Source: an uncultured Actinoplanes sp.
Lineage (GTDB): Bacteria; Actinomycetota; Actinomycetes; Mycobacteriales; Micromonosporaceae
DNA length: 20,973 nt
Direction: 5' to 3'
NCBI GenBank assembly: GCA_934667465.1
Contig: CAKUMG010000014.1
Coordinates: forward strand, 1-20,973
Within the stretch, counting starts at the first letter, position 1; each line of letters opens with the position of its first letter. Of this stretch, positions 7,371-14,914 are shown one piece after another. Made by a program: the position numbers and the translations under genes. Below the pieces are notes generated by a model, which did not search any database, was not told the DNA's origin, and saw nothing but the letters and a program-made list of their open reading frames with translations.

Positions 7371-8195
7371 ATGCCTAAGACCATCGTCATCACCGGAGCT
7401 TCCGACGGCATCGGCGCTGCCGCTGCCCGGCAGCTGTACGCCGACGGGCACCACGTGGTCGTCGTCGGCCGTTCCGCCGCCAAGACGCAAGCGGTCGCCC
7501 GGCAGATCGGGGCGGATCACTTTCTCGCCGACTTCACGCGCCTCGACGACGTTCGCGCGCTGGCCGCCGAGTTGAACGCGGCGTACCCGCGTATCGACGT
7601 TCTGGCCAACAACGCCGGTGGTGTCTTCGGCGGCCGAGCCAAGACCGTGGACGGCTTCGAGAAGACCTTCCAGATCAACCACCTGGCAACGTTCTTGTTG
7701 ACGCGGCTGCTCCGGGACAAGCTCATCGCCAGCAACGGGGCCGTGATCCAGACGTCGAGCAACGGCGCCCGCATCGCCGGCAAGCTCGTCCTCGACGACC
7801 TCGAGCACGACCGGGACTTCACGCCCGAACTGGCCTACGGCACCGCCAAACTGGCCAACATCCTGTTCACCACGGAGTTGCACCGCCGCTACCACGCCCA
7901 AGGCATCTCCGCGGCCGCGTTCCACCCGGGCGTGGTCGCGACCAGCTTCGCCAACGGTTCTGAGAGCTGGCTGCGGCACCTCTACCGCCTGGGCCGCCCC
8001 TTCATGACCTCGCCCGCCAAAGGCGCCTCTCAACTGGTCTGGCTGGCCGGAGGCAAGCCGGGCACCGACTGGGCATCCGGCACGTACTTCGAAAAGCACA
8101 AGCCGGCGAGACGCAACAACCCGCAGGCACTCGACGGCAATCTCGCCCGCGAGTTCTGGGACCGCACCGAGAAGCTGCTCGGCACCGGCCACTGA
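7371..8195 (+). CDS. Short-chain dehydrogenase/reductase (SDR)
   Basis: 274 residues from the ATG at 7371, preceded by AAGGAAG with 8-bp spacing; an upstream in-frame GTG at 7344 has no ribosome site. The classical SDR motifs are all present: the dinucleotide-binding TGASDGIG (8-15), NNAG (80-83), the catalytic Ser at 129/130 (QTSSNG), and Tyr156 and Lys160 in YGTAK. The residue after strand beta-2 is Gly-Arg (VVVVGRS), which favours NADP(H) over NAD(H), as in retinol-dehydrogenase-like SDRs; this is inference. It is a cytosolic alcohol/ketone oxidoreductase of unknown substrate. The aldehyde dehydrogenase gene follows 33 bp downstream with its own ribosome site, so the pair could oxidise an alcohol stepwise to an acid. 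Confidence 0.93.
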   Translation: MPKTIVITGASDGIGAAAARQLYADGHHVVVVGRSAAKTQAVARQIGADHFLADFTRLDDVRALAAELNAAYPRIDVLANNAGGVFGGRAKTVDGFEKTFQINHLATFLLTRLLRDKLIASNGAVIQTSSNGARIAGKLVLDDLEHDRDFTPELAYGTAKLANILFTTELHRRYHAQGISAAAFHPGVVATSFANGSESWLRHLYRLGRPFMTSPAKGASQLVWLAGGKPGTDWASGTYFEKHKPARRNNPQALDGNLAREFWDRTEKLLGTGH

Positions 8196-8228
8196 CCCCC
8201 CTCTTCCCGCGATCCGAGGAGCAATGAC

Positions 8229-9689
8229 ATGACCATCACCAGTTACGACCGGTTCTACATCGGCGGTGAGTGGGTGGAGCCCAGCTCGAACGCCACCATC
8301 GACGTCATCGACGCTGCCACCGAGGAGCCGTTCCTGCGGGTCCCGGCGGCCCGGGCGGAAGACATGAACCGGGCGATCGGAGCCGCCCGCCGAGCGTTCG
8401 ACGAAGGTCCGTGGCCGCGCATGACCCACGCCGAACGCGCGGTTTACCTGCGCAAGCTGGCCGCGGGCATCGCGGACCGTGCCGAGGATCTGGCGCACGT
8501 CTGGGCCCGCGAGACCGGCGTGCTGTACAGCACGGCGCGGCAGATCGCCGGAGTGGCCGAGCGTGGTCTGAACGGCTACGCCGACCTCGCCGAATCCTTC
8601 GCCTTCGAAGAACCGGACCTCACGAGCATGTGGGGCGGGTTCGGCATGCTCGTCCGGGAGCCGGTCGGCGTCGTCGGCGCCATCTACCCCTGGAACGGCG
8701 CGCTCGAGTACCTCGTGCACAAGGCTGGGCCGGCCATGCTCGCCGGATGCACCGTCGTGATGAAGTCGCCGGGACAGGCGCCTGGCGAGGCTCACATCGT
8801 CGCGCAGATCGCCGAGCAGATCGGGCTTCCGGCCGGCGTGCTCAACGTGGTGACCGCCGATCGGACAGTAGGCGAGCAGCTGGTCACCGATCCGCGGATC
8901 GACAAGATCACCTTCACCGGTTCCTCGGGCGCCGGCCGCCGGATCGGTGCGCTGGCCGCAGGCCGCGTTGCCCGCGTGACCCTGGAACTCGGCGGAAAGT
9001 CGGCAGCGGTCATCCTCGACGACGCCGACATCCTCAGCGCCGCGCGGACCCTGGCGGGCATCGAATGCTTCCAGTCGGGTCAGGTGTGCGCGTCGTTGAC
9101 GCGCATCATCGTGCCGCGGAACCGGCACGACGACATGCTCGAGGCCATCGCCGCGGTCTGCGACGACACCCGCGTCGGATCACCGTTCGATCCCACGGTA
9201 CAGATGGGGCCGCTGGCGACCGCAGCGCAGCGCGAACGCGTCGAGGGTTACATCGCCAAGGGCATCGCCGACGGTGCGACGCTGGCCGCCGGCGGTGGCC
9301 GCCCGGACGACCTCGACCGAGGATGGTTCGTCCGGCCCACCGTCTTCGGCAACGTCGACAACGCCTCCACCATCGCGCAGGAAGAGATCTTCGGCCCCGT
9401 CCTGAGCGTCATCCCCGCCGCCGATGGGCGCGACGCGATCCGACTCGCCAACGACTCCGTGTACGGCCTCAACGCAGCCGTCTTCACCCCCGACACCGAC
9501 CGGGCCCTGGCAGCGGCACGGCAGCTGCGCAGCGGCACCGTCGGCCAGAACGGCTTCAAACCCGACTTCGGGATCGCCTTCGGCGGGTTCAAGCAGTCAG
9601 GCATCGGCAGGGAAGGCGTCCGCGAAGGAATCCGGTCCTACCTGGAAACCAAGACCCTGATCCTCGACACCACGCCAACCGGCTACTGA
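8229..9689 (+). CDS. NAD(P)-dependent aldehyde dehydrogenase
   Basis: 486 residues, standard length, with GAGGAG seven bases before the ATG. Key residues are visible: Asn156 in YPWNG, Lys179 in VVMKSPGQAP, the cofactor segment FTGSSGAGRRIG (229-240), general base Glu253 in LELGGKS, nucleophile Cys287 in FQSGQVCAS, Glu386 in QEEIFGPV, and the C-terminal FGGFKQSGIGRE. It should oxidise an aldehyde to its acid in the cytosol with a nicotinamide cofactor. The sequence resembles broad aldehyde dehydrogenases used in degradation of aromatic, terpenoid or aliphatic aldehydes, but the substrate cannot be assigned. It is the second gene of an operon with the SDR and is probably under control of the divergent TetR protein. 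Confidence 0.95.
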   Translation: MTITSYDRFYIGGEWVEPSSNATIDVIDAATEEPFLRVPAARAEDMNRAIGAARRAFDEGPWPRMTHAERAVYLRKLAAGIADRAEDLAHVWARETGVLYSTARQIAGVAERGLNGYADLAESFAFEEPDLTSMWGGFGMLVREPVGVVGAIYPWNGALEYLVHKAGPAMLAGCTVVMKSPGQAPGEAHIVAQIAEQIGLPAGVLNVVTADRTVGEQLVTDPRIDKITFTGSSGAGRRIGALAAGRVARVTLELGGKSAAVILDDADILSAARTLAGIECFQSGQVCASLTRIIVPRNRHDDMLEAIAAVCDDTRVGSPFDPTVQMGPLATAAQRERVEGYIAKGIADGATLAAGGGRPDDLDRGWFVRPTVFGNVDNASTIAQEEIFGPVLSVIPAADGRDAIRLANDSVYGLNAAVFTPDTDRALAAARQLRSGTVGQNGFKPDFGIAFGGFKQSGIGREGVREGIRSYLETKTLILDTTPTGY

Positions 9690-10029
9690 CCCATACCGAA
9701 CCGTGGCACGGTGCCTGGTGCGCCTCACGACTGCTCACCGGGCTCGCGCAGGATGCCGCCCTGCGCCGTCCGATCCTCGGCCCGGGAGAATGTGATGGCG
9801 GGCACCGACTGCTGATCCGGCCCGGTCGCGGGATGGAAACGATCGCGCCGACCATCGTGTGGGCGAAGCTGAGGGCGATGGCCGACGGAGGCCGGATCGC
9901 TTCGCAACAGCTATGCACAGCCTGAGCGGACAGTGCGAGCAGGCAAGCGGTTTGCTTGCTGGACGCGAGTGAACCCGCACGGGATCTCGAGGACACACCG
10001 CAGCTACCCTCGGGCGCGCTGAGCCTGTG
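9690..10029. other. 340-bp spacer between convergent genes, no gene recognised
   Basis: This stretch follows the aldehyde dehydrogenase and the convergent permease gene. Short frames on both strands show no family resemblance. It contains a small 13-bp palindrome ACCGTGgCACGGT (9700-9712) 11 bp after the dehydrogenase stop, and a GCAAGC/GCTTGC stem-loop at 9943-9959. Either may end transcription. A decayed gene cannot be excluded. Confidence 0.5.
9943..9959. terminator. Possible hairpin between convergent operons
   Basis: GCAAGC (9943-9948) and GCTTGC (9954-9959) form a 6-bp stem with a GGTTT loop. It lies about 70 bp beyond the permease stop. The stem is short and there is no clear T tract, so confidence is low. 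Confidence 0.3.
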
Positions 10030-10881
10030 TCATCGAGATCCCGCATGCGCCCCAGCAGATCCGGCTTCGGTAAGTCTGGTCGGCGCCAGGATGCGCTTGC
10101 CGGTCATCACCACGATGATCGTGCATGCAGCGAGGGAAACTGCGGACAGGTTCGCGGTCTCGTTCTCGGTCAGCGTTCCGAATGTCGTGGAGAGTGAGTC
10201 AGACCACGAGGTCAGCAGCTGAGCCAGCAAGCCGAGCACCAGTCCGCCGATCTGCGCGACGATGAGCGCCGCGGGCCACGCCACGACAGACAGCACGAGT
10301 GTGCGCAGCGTGCGACCGTGAGCCAGCCCGAGTACGGCGGCCAGCGCGGTGATGAACACAGTCTGCATCACCATGAAGGCGATGCTGTTCTTGTGAATCT
10401 CCCGCATCAGTGCGTATGCCGGGTCATCGACGACCAACGTGTACCGGGCGGCCGCCAGGCGGAAAGCGAGGGCTACCGCTGTCGTGCAGGTGGCGCCGGC
10501 CGCCAGGGCCCAGACCATTTTGGTGGACATCCATCGTGTCCGGGGCACGGACTGGGTGAGGACGAAGGCGTCGGTCGACTCCTCCCGCTCCCGGGCGAAC
10601 AGGGGCACGCCCAGGATCAGTCCGATCAGCAAGGGCACGAACGCGGCGAGAAGAACGATGACTTGTGCCAGGTTCGTCGCCGCGCCTGTGGGCAGGCAGC
10701 TCACGAGTTCCTCGCACAGACCGGTCCGGTCGGGGGCGTAGTCCTCGACCACGACGCCGTGCTCTGCGACCTGTCGTTCGATGGTGCGGGCGCCGATGAT
10801 GATCACTGCTGTGGATCCGGCGCTCAGGGCGGCTGCGGTGATCAGGTATGGCCTGAGCAGGCGCAAGGCGAGCCAATTCAT
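10030..10881 (-). CDS. ABC transporter permease (ABC-2-like)
   Basis: 283 residues from the ATG at 10881, preceded by AAAGG; the ATG overlaps the stop of the ATPase gene as ATGA, so the two are translationally coupled. About six hydrophobic helices are seen, near residues 10-31, 69-92, 115-138, 153-178, 184-212 and 233-252. Between the second and third lies VPLFAREREESTDAFVLTQSVPRTRW, the amphipathic 'E-rich' segment typical of ABC-2 permeases encoded beside YtrA-type regulators. A loop outside the membrane (about 33-68) has two Cys (LCEELVSCLP). Exported substrate is unknown; relatives act in lipid, antibiotic or peptide export and immunity. A single permease is encoded, so it likely works as a homodimer. 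Confidence 0.88.
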   Translation of the reverse strand: MNWLALRLLRPYLITAAALSAGSTAVIIIGARTIERQVAEHGVVVEDYAPDRTGLCEELVSCLPTGAATNLAQVIVLLAAFVPLLIGLILGVPLFAREREESTDAFVLTQSVPRTRWMSTKMVWALAAGATCTTAVALAFRLAAARYTLVVDDPAYALMREIHKNSIAFMVMQTVFITALAAVLGLAHGRTLRTLVLSVVAWPAALIVAQIGGLVLGLLAQLLTSWSDSLSTTFGTLTENETANLSAVSLAACTIIVVMTGKRILAPTRLTEAGSAGAHAGSR

Positions 10882-11768
10882 GCTGTGGGGACCTTTCGGG
10901 CAGGTTCTGTCTCGGCTGCCCGCAGGTATCCGAGGAGCAGTTCTTCCAATGTCGGCCGGTGCCACGCCAGGCTGCCGGCCGCGACGGGTCCCGGAGACCG
11001 GGTCAGGGCGCAGGCGTCGCGTCCTGCGGCGCGGACCTCGACGATGGTGGCGCCGTCGAGCGCGCCGATCTCACTACGGGCCCCGACCGCAACAAGGTGG
11101 TCAGCCAGTGCGGGCTCCACCTCGGCCGCGAGCCGCACCCGGCCCTCGGCCAGGACCACCACGCGGTCGCAGACACCGTCTATGTCCGCGACGACGTGTG
11201 AGGACAGCACCACCGTCGTGCCTCGTTCGGCGACATCGGCCATCAGCGTGCCGATGACCTCCGTGCGGGCGACCGGGTCGAGTGGAGCGAGTGGCTCGTC
11301 CAGCAGCAGCAGGTCGGGCTGCTTGGCCAGGGCCATCACCAGAGCCAAGCGGGTGCGGTGTCCCGGGGTGAGGGTGCCCACCCGGGCCCCGGACGGCAGT
11401 GCCGCGTCGTCGGCGAGCCGTTGCGCGTACGCGGGACTCCAGCGCGGATTGAGTCGGCCACCCAGTCTGAGTGTCTGCGCCACCGTCAGCATCGGGTATG
11501 TCCCCGGTTGTTGCGCCACGTACCCGATGCGTTGCAGCGTGGCGTCGCCGGCCGGCTCACCGAACACCAGCACGGCGCCGCTGTCCGGCCGCAACAACCC
11601 GGCTGCGGCGCGCAGCAGCGTGCTTTTGCCGGCCCCGTTGCGCCCCACCAAGGCGGTGACCGCACCGGCTGGCACCGCGAACGAGCAGCCATGCAACGCT
11701 TGCTGCCGCCCGAAGCCGTGGGCGAGCCCGACGACGTCCAAAGCCGCCGTTGTGCTGTCAGCCGACAC
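10878..11768 (-). CDS. ABC transporter ATP-binding protein
   Basis: 296 residues from a GTG start with GAGGGG upstream; it overlaps the end of the GntR gene by 11 bp. The nucleotide-binding domain covers about residues 8-225: Walker A GRNGAGKST (42-50), Q-loop in YVAQQ (83-87), Walker B LLLLDEP (153-159) and D-loop APLDP, and switch His191 in SSHVV. The signature motif is unusual, LTPGHRTRLAL (133-143) instead of LSGGQ. The C-terminal 70 residues form a short extra domain. It powers the permease encoded immediately downstream. The gene order GntR, ATPase, permease with overlaps indicates a single transcript. Confidence 0.93.
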   Translation of the reverse strand: MSADSTTAALDVVGLAHGFGRQQALHGCSFAVPAGAVTALVGRNGAGKSTLLRAAAGLLRPDSGAVLVFGEPAGDATLQRIGYVAQQPGTYPMLTVAQTLRLGGRLNPRWSPAYAQRLADDAALPSGARVGTLTPGHRTRLALVMALAKQPDLLLLDEPLAPLDPVARTEVIGTLMADVAERGTTVVLSSHVVADIDGVCDRVVVLAEGRVRLAAEVEPALADHLVAVGARSEIGALDGATIVEVRAAGRDACALTRSPGPVAAGSLAWHRPTLEELLLGYLRAAETEPARKVPTA

Positions 11769-12159
11769 GGTGTGTCCCCTCTGTCATCGGTTCCGCTTCC
11801 GCCGCAACTTCGACGACCAGCGCCTGCATGTCCCGGACGTCGAGACCTGCTGCGTATGCGCGGGCGGCCCATGCGGCCAGCTCGAGCCTCAGCTCACCGA
11901 CGATGCCGGGCAGCACGGCCAGCTGTTCACGGACGAACGTGCCGGCACCCTGCCGCGCCTCCACGAGTCCTGACATCTCCAGCTCTCGGTACGCCTTGAG
12001 AACCGTGTTGGGATTGATACCAGCGTGTTCCGACACTTCGCGGGCCGTCGGCAACTGGTCCCCCGGCGTCAACCGGCCCATGCGGACGGCCTGGCGGACC
12101 TGTTGCATCAGCTGGACATACACGGCGGTACCGGTTCGACGATCGATCCGGAAGATCAC
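11758..12159 (-). CDS. GntR-family regulator, YtrA subfamily
   Basis: 133 residues from a GTG start. The winged helix-turn-helix of GntR proteins spans about residues 9-77: VYVQLMQQVRQAVRMGRLTPGDQLPTAREVSEHAGINPNTVLKAYRELEMSGLVEARQGAGTFV. Only about 55 residues follow, the short dimerisation tail that defines the YtrA subgroup, which lacks the large effector domain of other GntR proteins. YtrA proteins usually repress the ABC-transporter operon in which they are encoded, and this gene is the first of such an operon. Tandem 8-bp repeats directly upstream of the start are the likely site of autoregulation. The inducing signal is not evident; cell-envelope stress or peptide antibiotics are known for relatives. 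Confidence 0.92.
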   Translation of the reverse strand: MIFRIDRRTGTAVYVQLMQQVRQAVRMGRLTPGDQLPTAREVSEHAGINPNTVLKAYRELEMSGLVEARQGAGTFVREQLAVLPGIVGELRLELAAWAARAYAAGLDVRDMQALVVEVAAEAEPMTEGTHRVG

Positions 12160-12174
12160 TCAACAACCAATCAT

Positions 12175-12190
12175 CTAGTTGACTAGTTGA
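12175..12190 (-). promoter_or_regulatory. Tandem operator repeats upstream of YtrA-type operon
   Basis: CTAGTTGA occurs twice head to tail (12175-12182 and 12183-12190), 16-31 bp before the GTG start, and creates the palindrome ACTAGT at the junction. It overlaps where the -10 region should lie (TAGATG on the minus strand). This suits binding of the GntR dimer for self-repression. Confidence 0.5.
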
Positions 12191-12654
12191 ATGACTCTCT
12201 CCGGTCCTCGAAGCGATGTCAAGGTGGTTCACCGGCCTGCGTGGAGGAGTTGGCGCCCGGCGGGCACCGCTCGCAGGCCCCGACGCCATCAAGGGCCCGG
12301 CGATGACGGCGAGCTTCGTGCGCGCCCAACAACGCTGACTGCGCTGCGGATTCGCCCATGCTCCGAGCCCGCTCCTGAACGGGTGGTCCGTCCGTGACCT
12401 CGTGGGAGTTCTGCGCGAAATCAGGCCCCGGCGGCGCGGGAGGACCGTCTCGGAAAGATCATTCCATTCCGATTTCCTGCACCCGCCCATCCACGGCAGC
12501 AGGGGCTGCGACCAGCGTCTTCGCCCGGTGCGCGCCAACATGATCGGCGTTGATCATGGCGGGGTCGCAGCCGCGGGAAAACGGCGGCGGATACCCCCCT
12601 GGTTCGCCTTTCTAACGTCGGGAATTCCGGCTTGCGCGCCGGCCTTGTTCGATC

Positions 12655-12682
12655 TTGCTGAATGCGGTCAGGCGACTATAGG
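12655..12682 (+). promoter_or_regulatory. Candidate promoter of CoxM-like gene
   Basis: TTGCTG (12655-12660), a 16-bp spacer and TATAGG (12677-12682) resemble a housekeeping-type promoter. The predicted start of transcription is about 25 bp before the GTG codons, leaving room for the GGGAAGG ribosome site at 12704-12710. Confidence 0.4.
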
Positions 12683-12714
12683 CTCGGCCACTTCCGGCTG
12701 TTCGGGAAGGCGGA

Positions 12715-13656
12715 GTGGTGCAGACGGGGCCGATCGAATACGTCCGGGCGGTCAGTGCCGGTGACGTGCTGGCCGCCCTTGCCGACGGGGAGACGTCGGT
12801 GCTCGCCGGTGGGCAGAGCCTGCTGGACGAGGCGGCCACCGTGCGCCGGCGGGTGGTCGACATCAACGGGGTGGCGGAGTTCGAGGCGCTGACCGAGGTG
12901 GACGGTGTGCTGCGGGTCTCGCCCCTCGTCCGGCACCGCATGTTCGAGGGGGACACCGTCGGCGGGCCGCTCGGCGACCTGCTGCGGGCCGTGGTGAGCT
13001 GCATGGGGCATCCTCCGGTACGGGCCAGGGGCACGATGCTGGGCACCCTGGCCTATGCGCATCCGGCGGCGGAGTGGCCGGTCGTCGCGACGATCCTCGG
13101 CGGCGAGCTCGACCTGTGCGGGCCGGACGGGCGGCGTACGGTGCCGGCGGAACAGTTCTTCACCGGGCCCTTCGCCACCGTGCGGCGGCCGGAGGAACTG
13201 CTGGCCGAGTTCCGCCTGCCGGTGCTGCAGGCCGGCACGGGCACCGGGTACGCGGAGGCGCGCCCGGTTGCCGGGGACTTCGCCACGGCCGCCACGATCG
13301 CCGCGGTGACCGTGACCGGCGGCACGGTCACCGCCGCCGCGGTCGGCCTGGTCAACGCCGGGCCGCGACCGGTGCGCGCGCGGGCTGCCGAGGCGGCCCT
13401 GCTCGGCAGCACGTTCTGCGACGCGGCCATCACCGCCGCCGCCGGGGCCGCCGCCGGGATCGACGCCCGCCTGGAGCGTCCCGGCGAGCACGCCCACCTG
13501 AAGCAACCCGGCGAGCGGGAACGCCCGGAGCGGCTCGGCGAGCGGGAACGCCGTGCCCGGCGCCGGATGATCCAGGTGCTGACCCGCCGCGCGCTGACCC
13601 GGGCGCGCAGCGTCACCGACGACCCGAAGCAGACCGTGGGAGCCTCACCCGGCTGA
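12715..13656 (+). CDS. Orphan FAD-binding molybdopterin dehydrogenase subunit (CoxM/XdhB-like)
   Basis: 313 residues; two adjacent GTG codons (12715, 12718) follow GGGAAGG, and the second has better spacing. The family supplies the FAD subunit of molybdenum hydroxylases such as CO, xanthine or nicotinate dehydrogenase. Visible are the first FAD loop AGGQSLL (31-37), RRVVDINGV, the second FAD segment RARGTMLGTLAYAHPAAEWP, and FFTGPFATVRRPEELLAEFRLP, followed by the C-terminal VGLVNAGPRPVRARAAEAAL region. The second FAD segment is normally RGTIGGNLAHADPAAE; here the GGN is replaced by LGT, so flavin binding may be altered. Residues 255-281 are three 9-residue charged repeats where relatives have a short conserved loop. 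No molybdopterin or 2Fe-2S subunit gene lies nearby, so its partner or function is unclear. Confidence 0.85.
   Translation: MVQTGPIEYVRAVSAGDVLAALADGETSVLAGGQSLLDEAATVRRRVVDINGVAEFEALTEVDGVLRVSPLVRHRMFEGDTVGGPLGDLLRAVVSCMGHPPVRARGTMLGTLAYAHPAAEWPVVATILGGELDLCGPDGRRTVPAEQFFTGPFATVRRPEELLAEFRLPVLQAGTGTGYAEARPVAGDFATAATIAAVTVTGGTVTAAAVGLVNAGPRPVRARAAEAALLGSTFCDAAITAAAGAAAGIDARLERPGEHAHLKQPGERERPERLGERERRARRRMIQVLTRRALTRARSVTDDPKQTVGASPG
13477..13557 (+). repeat. Three 27-bp coding repeats in CoxM-like gene
   Basis: Units at 13477-13503, 13504-13530 and 13531-13557 encode RPGEHAHLK, QPGERERPE and RLGERERRA. The last two share an identical 17-bp core (13509-13525 and 13536-13552). The pattern indicates in-frame expansion of a charged linker. 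Confidence 0.75.
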
Positions 13657-13731
13657 CGGGTGACCAGGAGGAACGCGACGGGTGGCACGCGGCCGGGACA
13701 CCGCCGGGCTGCGGCCCGCTGCCCCGGTACG

Positions 13732-13737
13732 TACGCT
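13732..13737 (+). promoter_or_regulatory. -10 box for a probable leaderless transcript
   Basis: TACGCT fits TANNNT and ends six bases before the GTG at 13744. No ribosome site precedes that GTG. This spacing is what is expected when transcription begins at the start codon, which is common in actinobacteria. Confidence 0.5.
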
Positions 13738-13743
13738 GCTCGC

Positions 13744-14814
13744 GTGCCCCAACCCGCCGCACCGACGAGATACACCAAGCGCACCCTGGTGACCGTGTCG
13801 CACGCCATCGAACAGGCGGCCCTGGCCGCCGCCGAGGACGGCCCGCTGGTGGTGATCGCGCTCTTCCAGCGGCTGCCCTATTTCGAGCGGGAGCGGCAGG
13901 TGTACGAGCGCATCGCCGCCCGAGCCGCCGTGACCGTCGTGGGGATCGTCGCCGGCGAGGCCCCGCCGCTGCCGGAGCGGGCGCATGCCGTCCTGCTCGC
14001 CGACGACGAGGAGCTGGCGCGCGAGTGGACGGTCGTCGTCTGCACCCCGCGCTTCGGGGCCGTGCTCGTCGCCCACGACCGGGAGGAGCTCGACGGCGGG
14101 GCGGCCACGGTGGAGAGCGGCCGGCTGTTCGACGGCCGGTGCAGTTACCGCCGCGACGAGGCGTTGCACGAGGCGCTGCGCCTGCGCGCCCTGCTGGCGG
14201 ACCGCCTCGCCCCGGAGGCGGTGGCCGCGATCGATGCGGCGCTGGACCGGGTACGCGACATTCCCGCCGCCCCGGGAGAGGCGCGCCTGGACGCCGCGAT
14301 GCGCCTGCTCGTCGAGCGCAGCAGCCGCGACGACCGGCGGCTCAACGACCGGCGGCCCTCGAACAAGGAACTGGCCGGCCCGGACAGCGTCGGCCGCTAC
14401 GTGGGCGCGGCGGGGGTGACCGCGTCGGGCGTGCTCCCGGTGGCGCTGCTCGCCGTGCACGTCGCACCCGTCCAGGGCGCGGGCGACGCGATGGGCCGGA
14501 CGGCCGCCCGGCAGGAGGAGTCGGCGATCGGCCTGCTGACCGCCCGCCTGCGGCCCGCCGACCGTGCGACCCGGGTCGCGCCCGGCGAGTACCTGCTCTA
14601 TCTGCCGGCGCTGGCCCGGGAGGAGGCCCTGTCACTCGCGTACCGGCTCAACGCCGACTTCGCAGAGGCAGCGCAGCACAGCGCCTTCCTCCCGGTCACC
14701 GCGACCGTGGTGGTCTGCGTGAGCCGGCGCCGCCCGCTCCCGGTCGACGAGGTCCGGGCGGGCCTGCGCTGGGCCGTCGAGTCGGGCGTGCCCGTCGCCA
14801 CCGTGGACGGCTGA
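13744..14814 (+). CDS. DICT sensory-domain protein with degenerate GGDEF-like domain
   Basis: 356 residues from the GTG at 13744; upstream frame to 13660 is Arg-rich and unlikely to be translated. Residues 10-130 match the DICT sensor domain: TKRTLVTVSHAIEQAAL, GPLVVIALFQRLPYFERERQVYERIAARAAVTVVGIV, then WTVVVCTPRFGAVLVAHD. DICT domains are found joined to diguanylate cyclases and two-component proteins and are thought to sense light or small signals. The C-terminal part (about 228-352) has the shape of a GGDEF domain: VALLAVHVAP, then RVAPGEYLLYLP (277-288) in the place of R.GGDEF..LLP. With APGEY instead of GGDEF it should not make c-di-GMP; it may bind nucleotide or act as a protein scaffold. 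No membrane helix is present. It probably has its own leaderless promoter. Confidence 0.8.
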   Translation: MPQPAAPTRYTKRTLVTVSHAIEQAALAAAEDGPLVVIALFQRLPYFERERQVYERIAARAAVTVVGIVAGEAPPLPERAHAVLLADDEELAREWTVVVCTPRFGAVLVAHDREELDGGAATVESGRLFDGRCSYRRDEALHEALRLRALLADRLAPEAVAAIDAALDRVRDIPAAPGEARLDAAMRLLVERSSRDDRRLNDRRPSNKELAGPDSVGRYVGAAGVTASGVLPVALLAVHVAPVQGAGDAMGRTAARQEESAIGLLTARLRPADRATRVAPGEYLLYLPALAREEALSLAYRLNADFAEAAQHSAFLPVTATVVVCVSRRRPLPVDEVRAGLRWAVESGVPVATVDG

Positions 14815-14833
14815 CCCACCGGAACAGGACCGC

Positions 14834-14850
14834 GTCCCCCGATCGGGGAC
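14834..14850 (+). terminator. Hairpin after DICT gene
   Basis: GTCCCC (14834-14839) and GGGGAC (14845-14850) pair around a CGATC loop; one more C-G pair can be added outside. It begins 20 bp after the stop codon of the DICT gene. There is no T tract. Confidence 0.5.
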
Positions 14851-14869
14851 GGGGCCGTCGGGGCCGGCC

Positions 14870-14875
14870 GGGTAC
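14870..14875 (+). promoter_or_regulatory. GGGTAC box upstream of DUF2382 gene
   Basis: GGGTAC lies 39 bp before the ATG at 14915 and matches the -10 element of SigB/SigF-type stress promoters in actinobacteria. The expected -35 (GNNT) is not clear. A similar GGGTAG box stands before the next DUF2382 gene. A CAGGGG/CCCCTG stem (14878-14883, 14892-14897) follows in the leader. Confidence 0.35.
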
Positions 14876-14914
14876 TGCAGGGGCACCCATTCCCCTGAGC
14901 CCCGCGGAGGCATC

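Larger units (their letters stand above)
12160..12714. other. 555-bp spacer with no convincing gene; possible gene remnant
   Basis: Apart from the operator repeats at the left and a promoter at the right, no reading frame here has a ribosome site plus family signature. On the plus strand, around 12377-12420, one frame encodes GWSVRDLVGVL, which resembles the GW(S/T)VRDL(V/L)AHL segment near the start of DinB/maleylpyruvate-isomerase-fold proteins. The frame quickly turns into Arg-rich, unrelated sequence, so at most this is a decayed fragment. Confidence 0.35.

Noticed and set aside
7350..9128. Long open frame on the minus strand (about 590 codons) opposite SDR and aldehyde dehydrogenase
   Set aside because: It is an antisense shadow of two genes with complete catalytic motifs; its composition is Arg/Gly/Val-rich with no domain signature.
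10318..11973. Plus-strand frame of about 550 codons opposite the ABC operon
   Set aside because: Antisense to ABC ATPase, permease and GntR genes that have clear motifs and overlapping starts and stops.
13477..13557. Possible CRISPR-like repeats
   Set aside because: Repeats are contiguous, only partly identical, in frame and inside a gene; no spacers and no cas genes.
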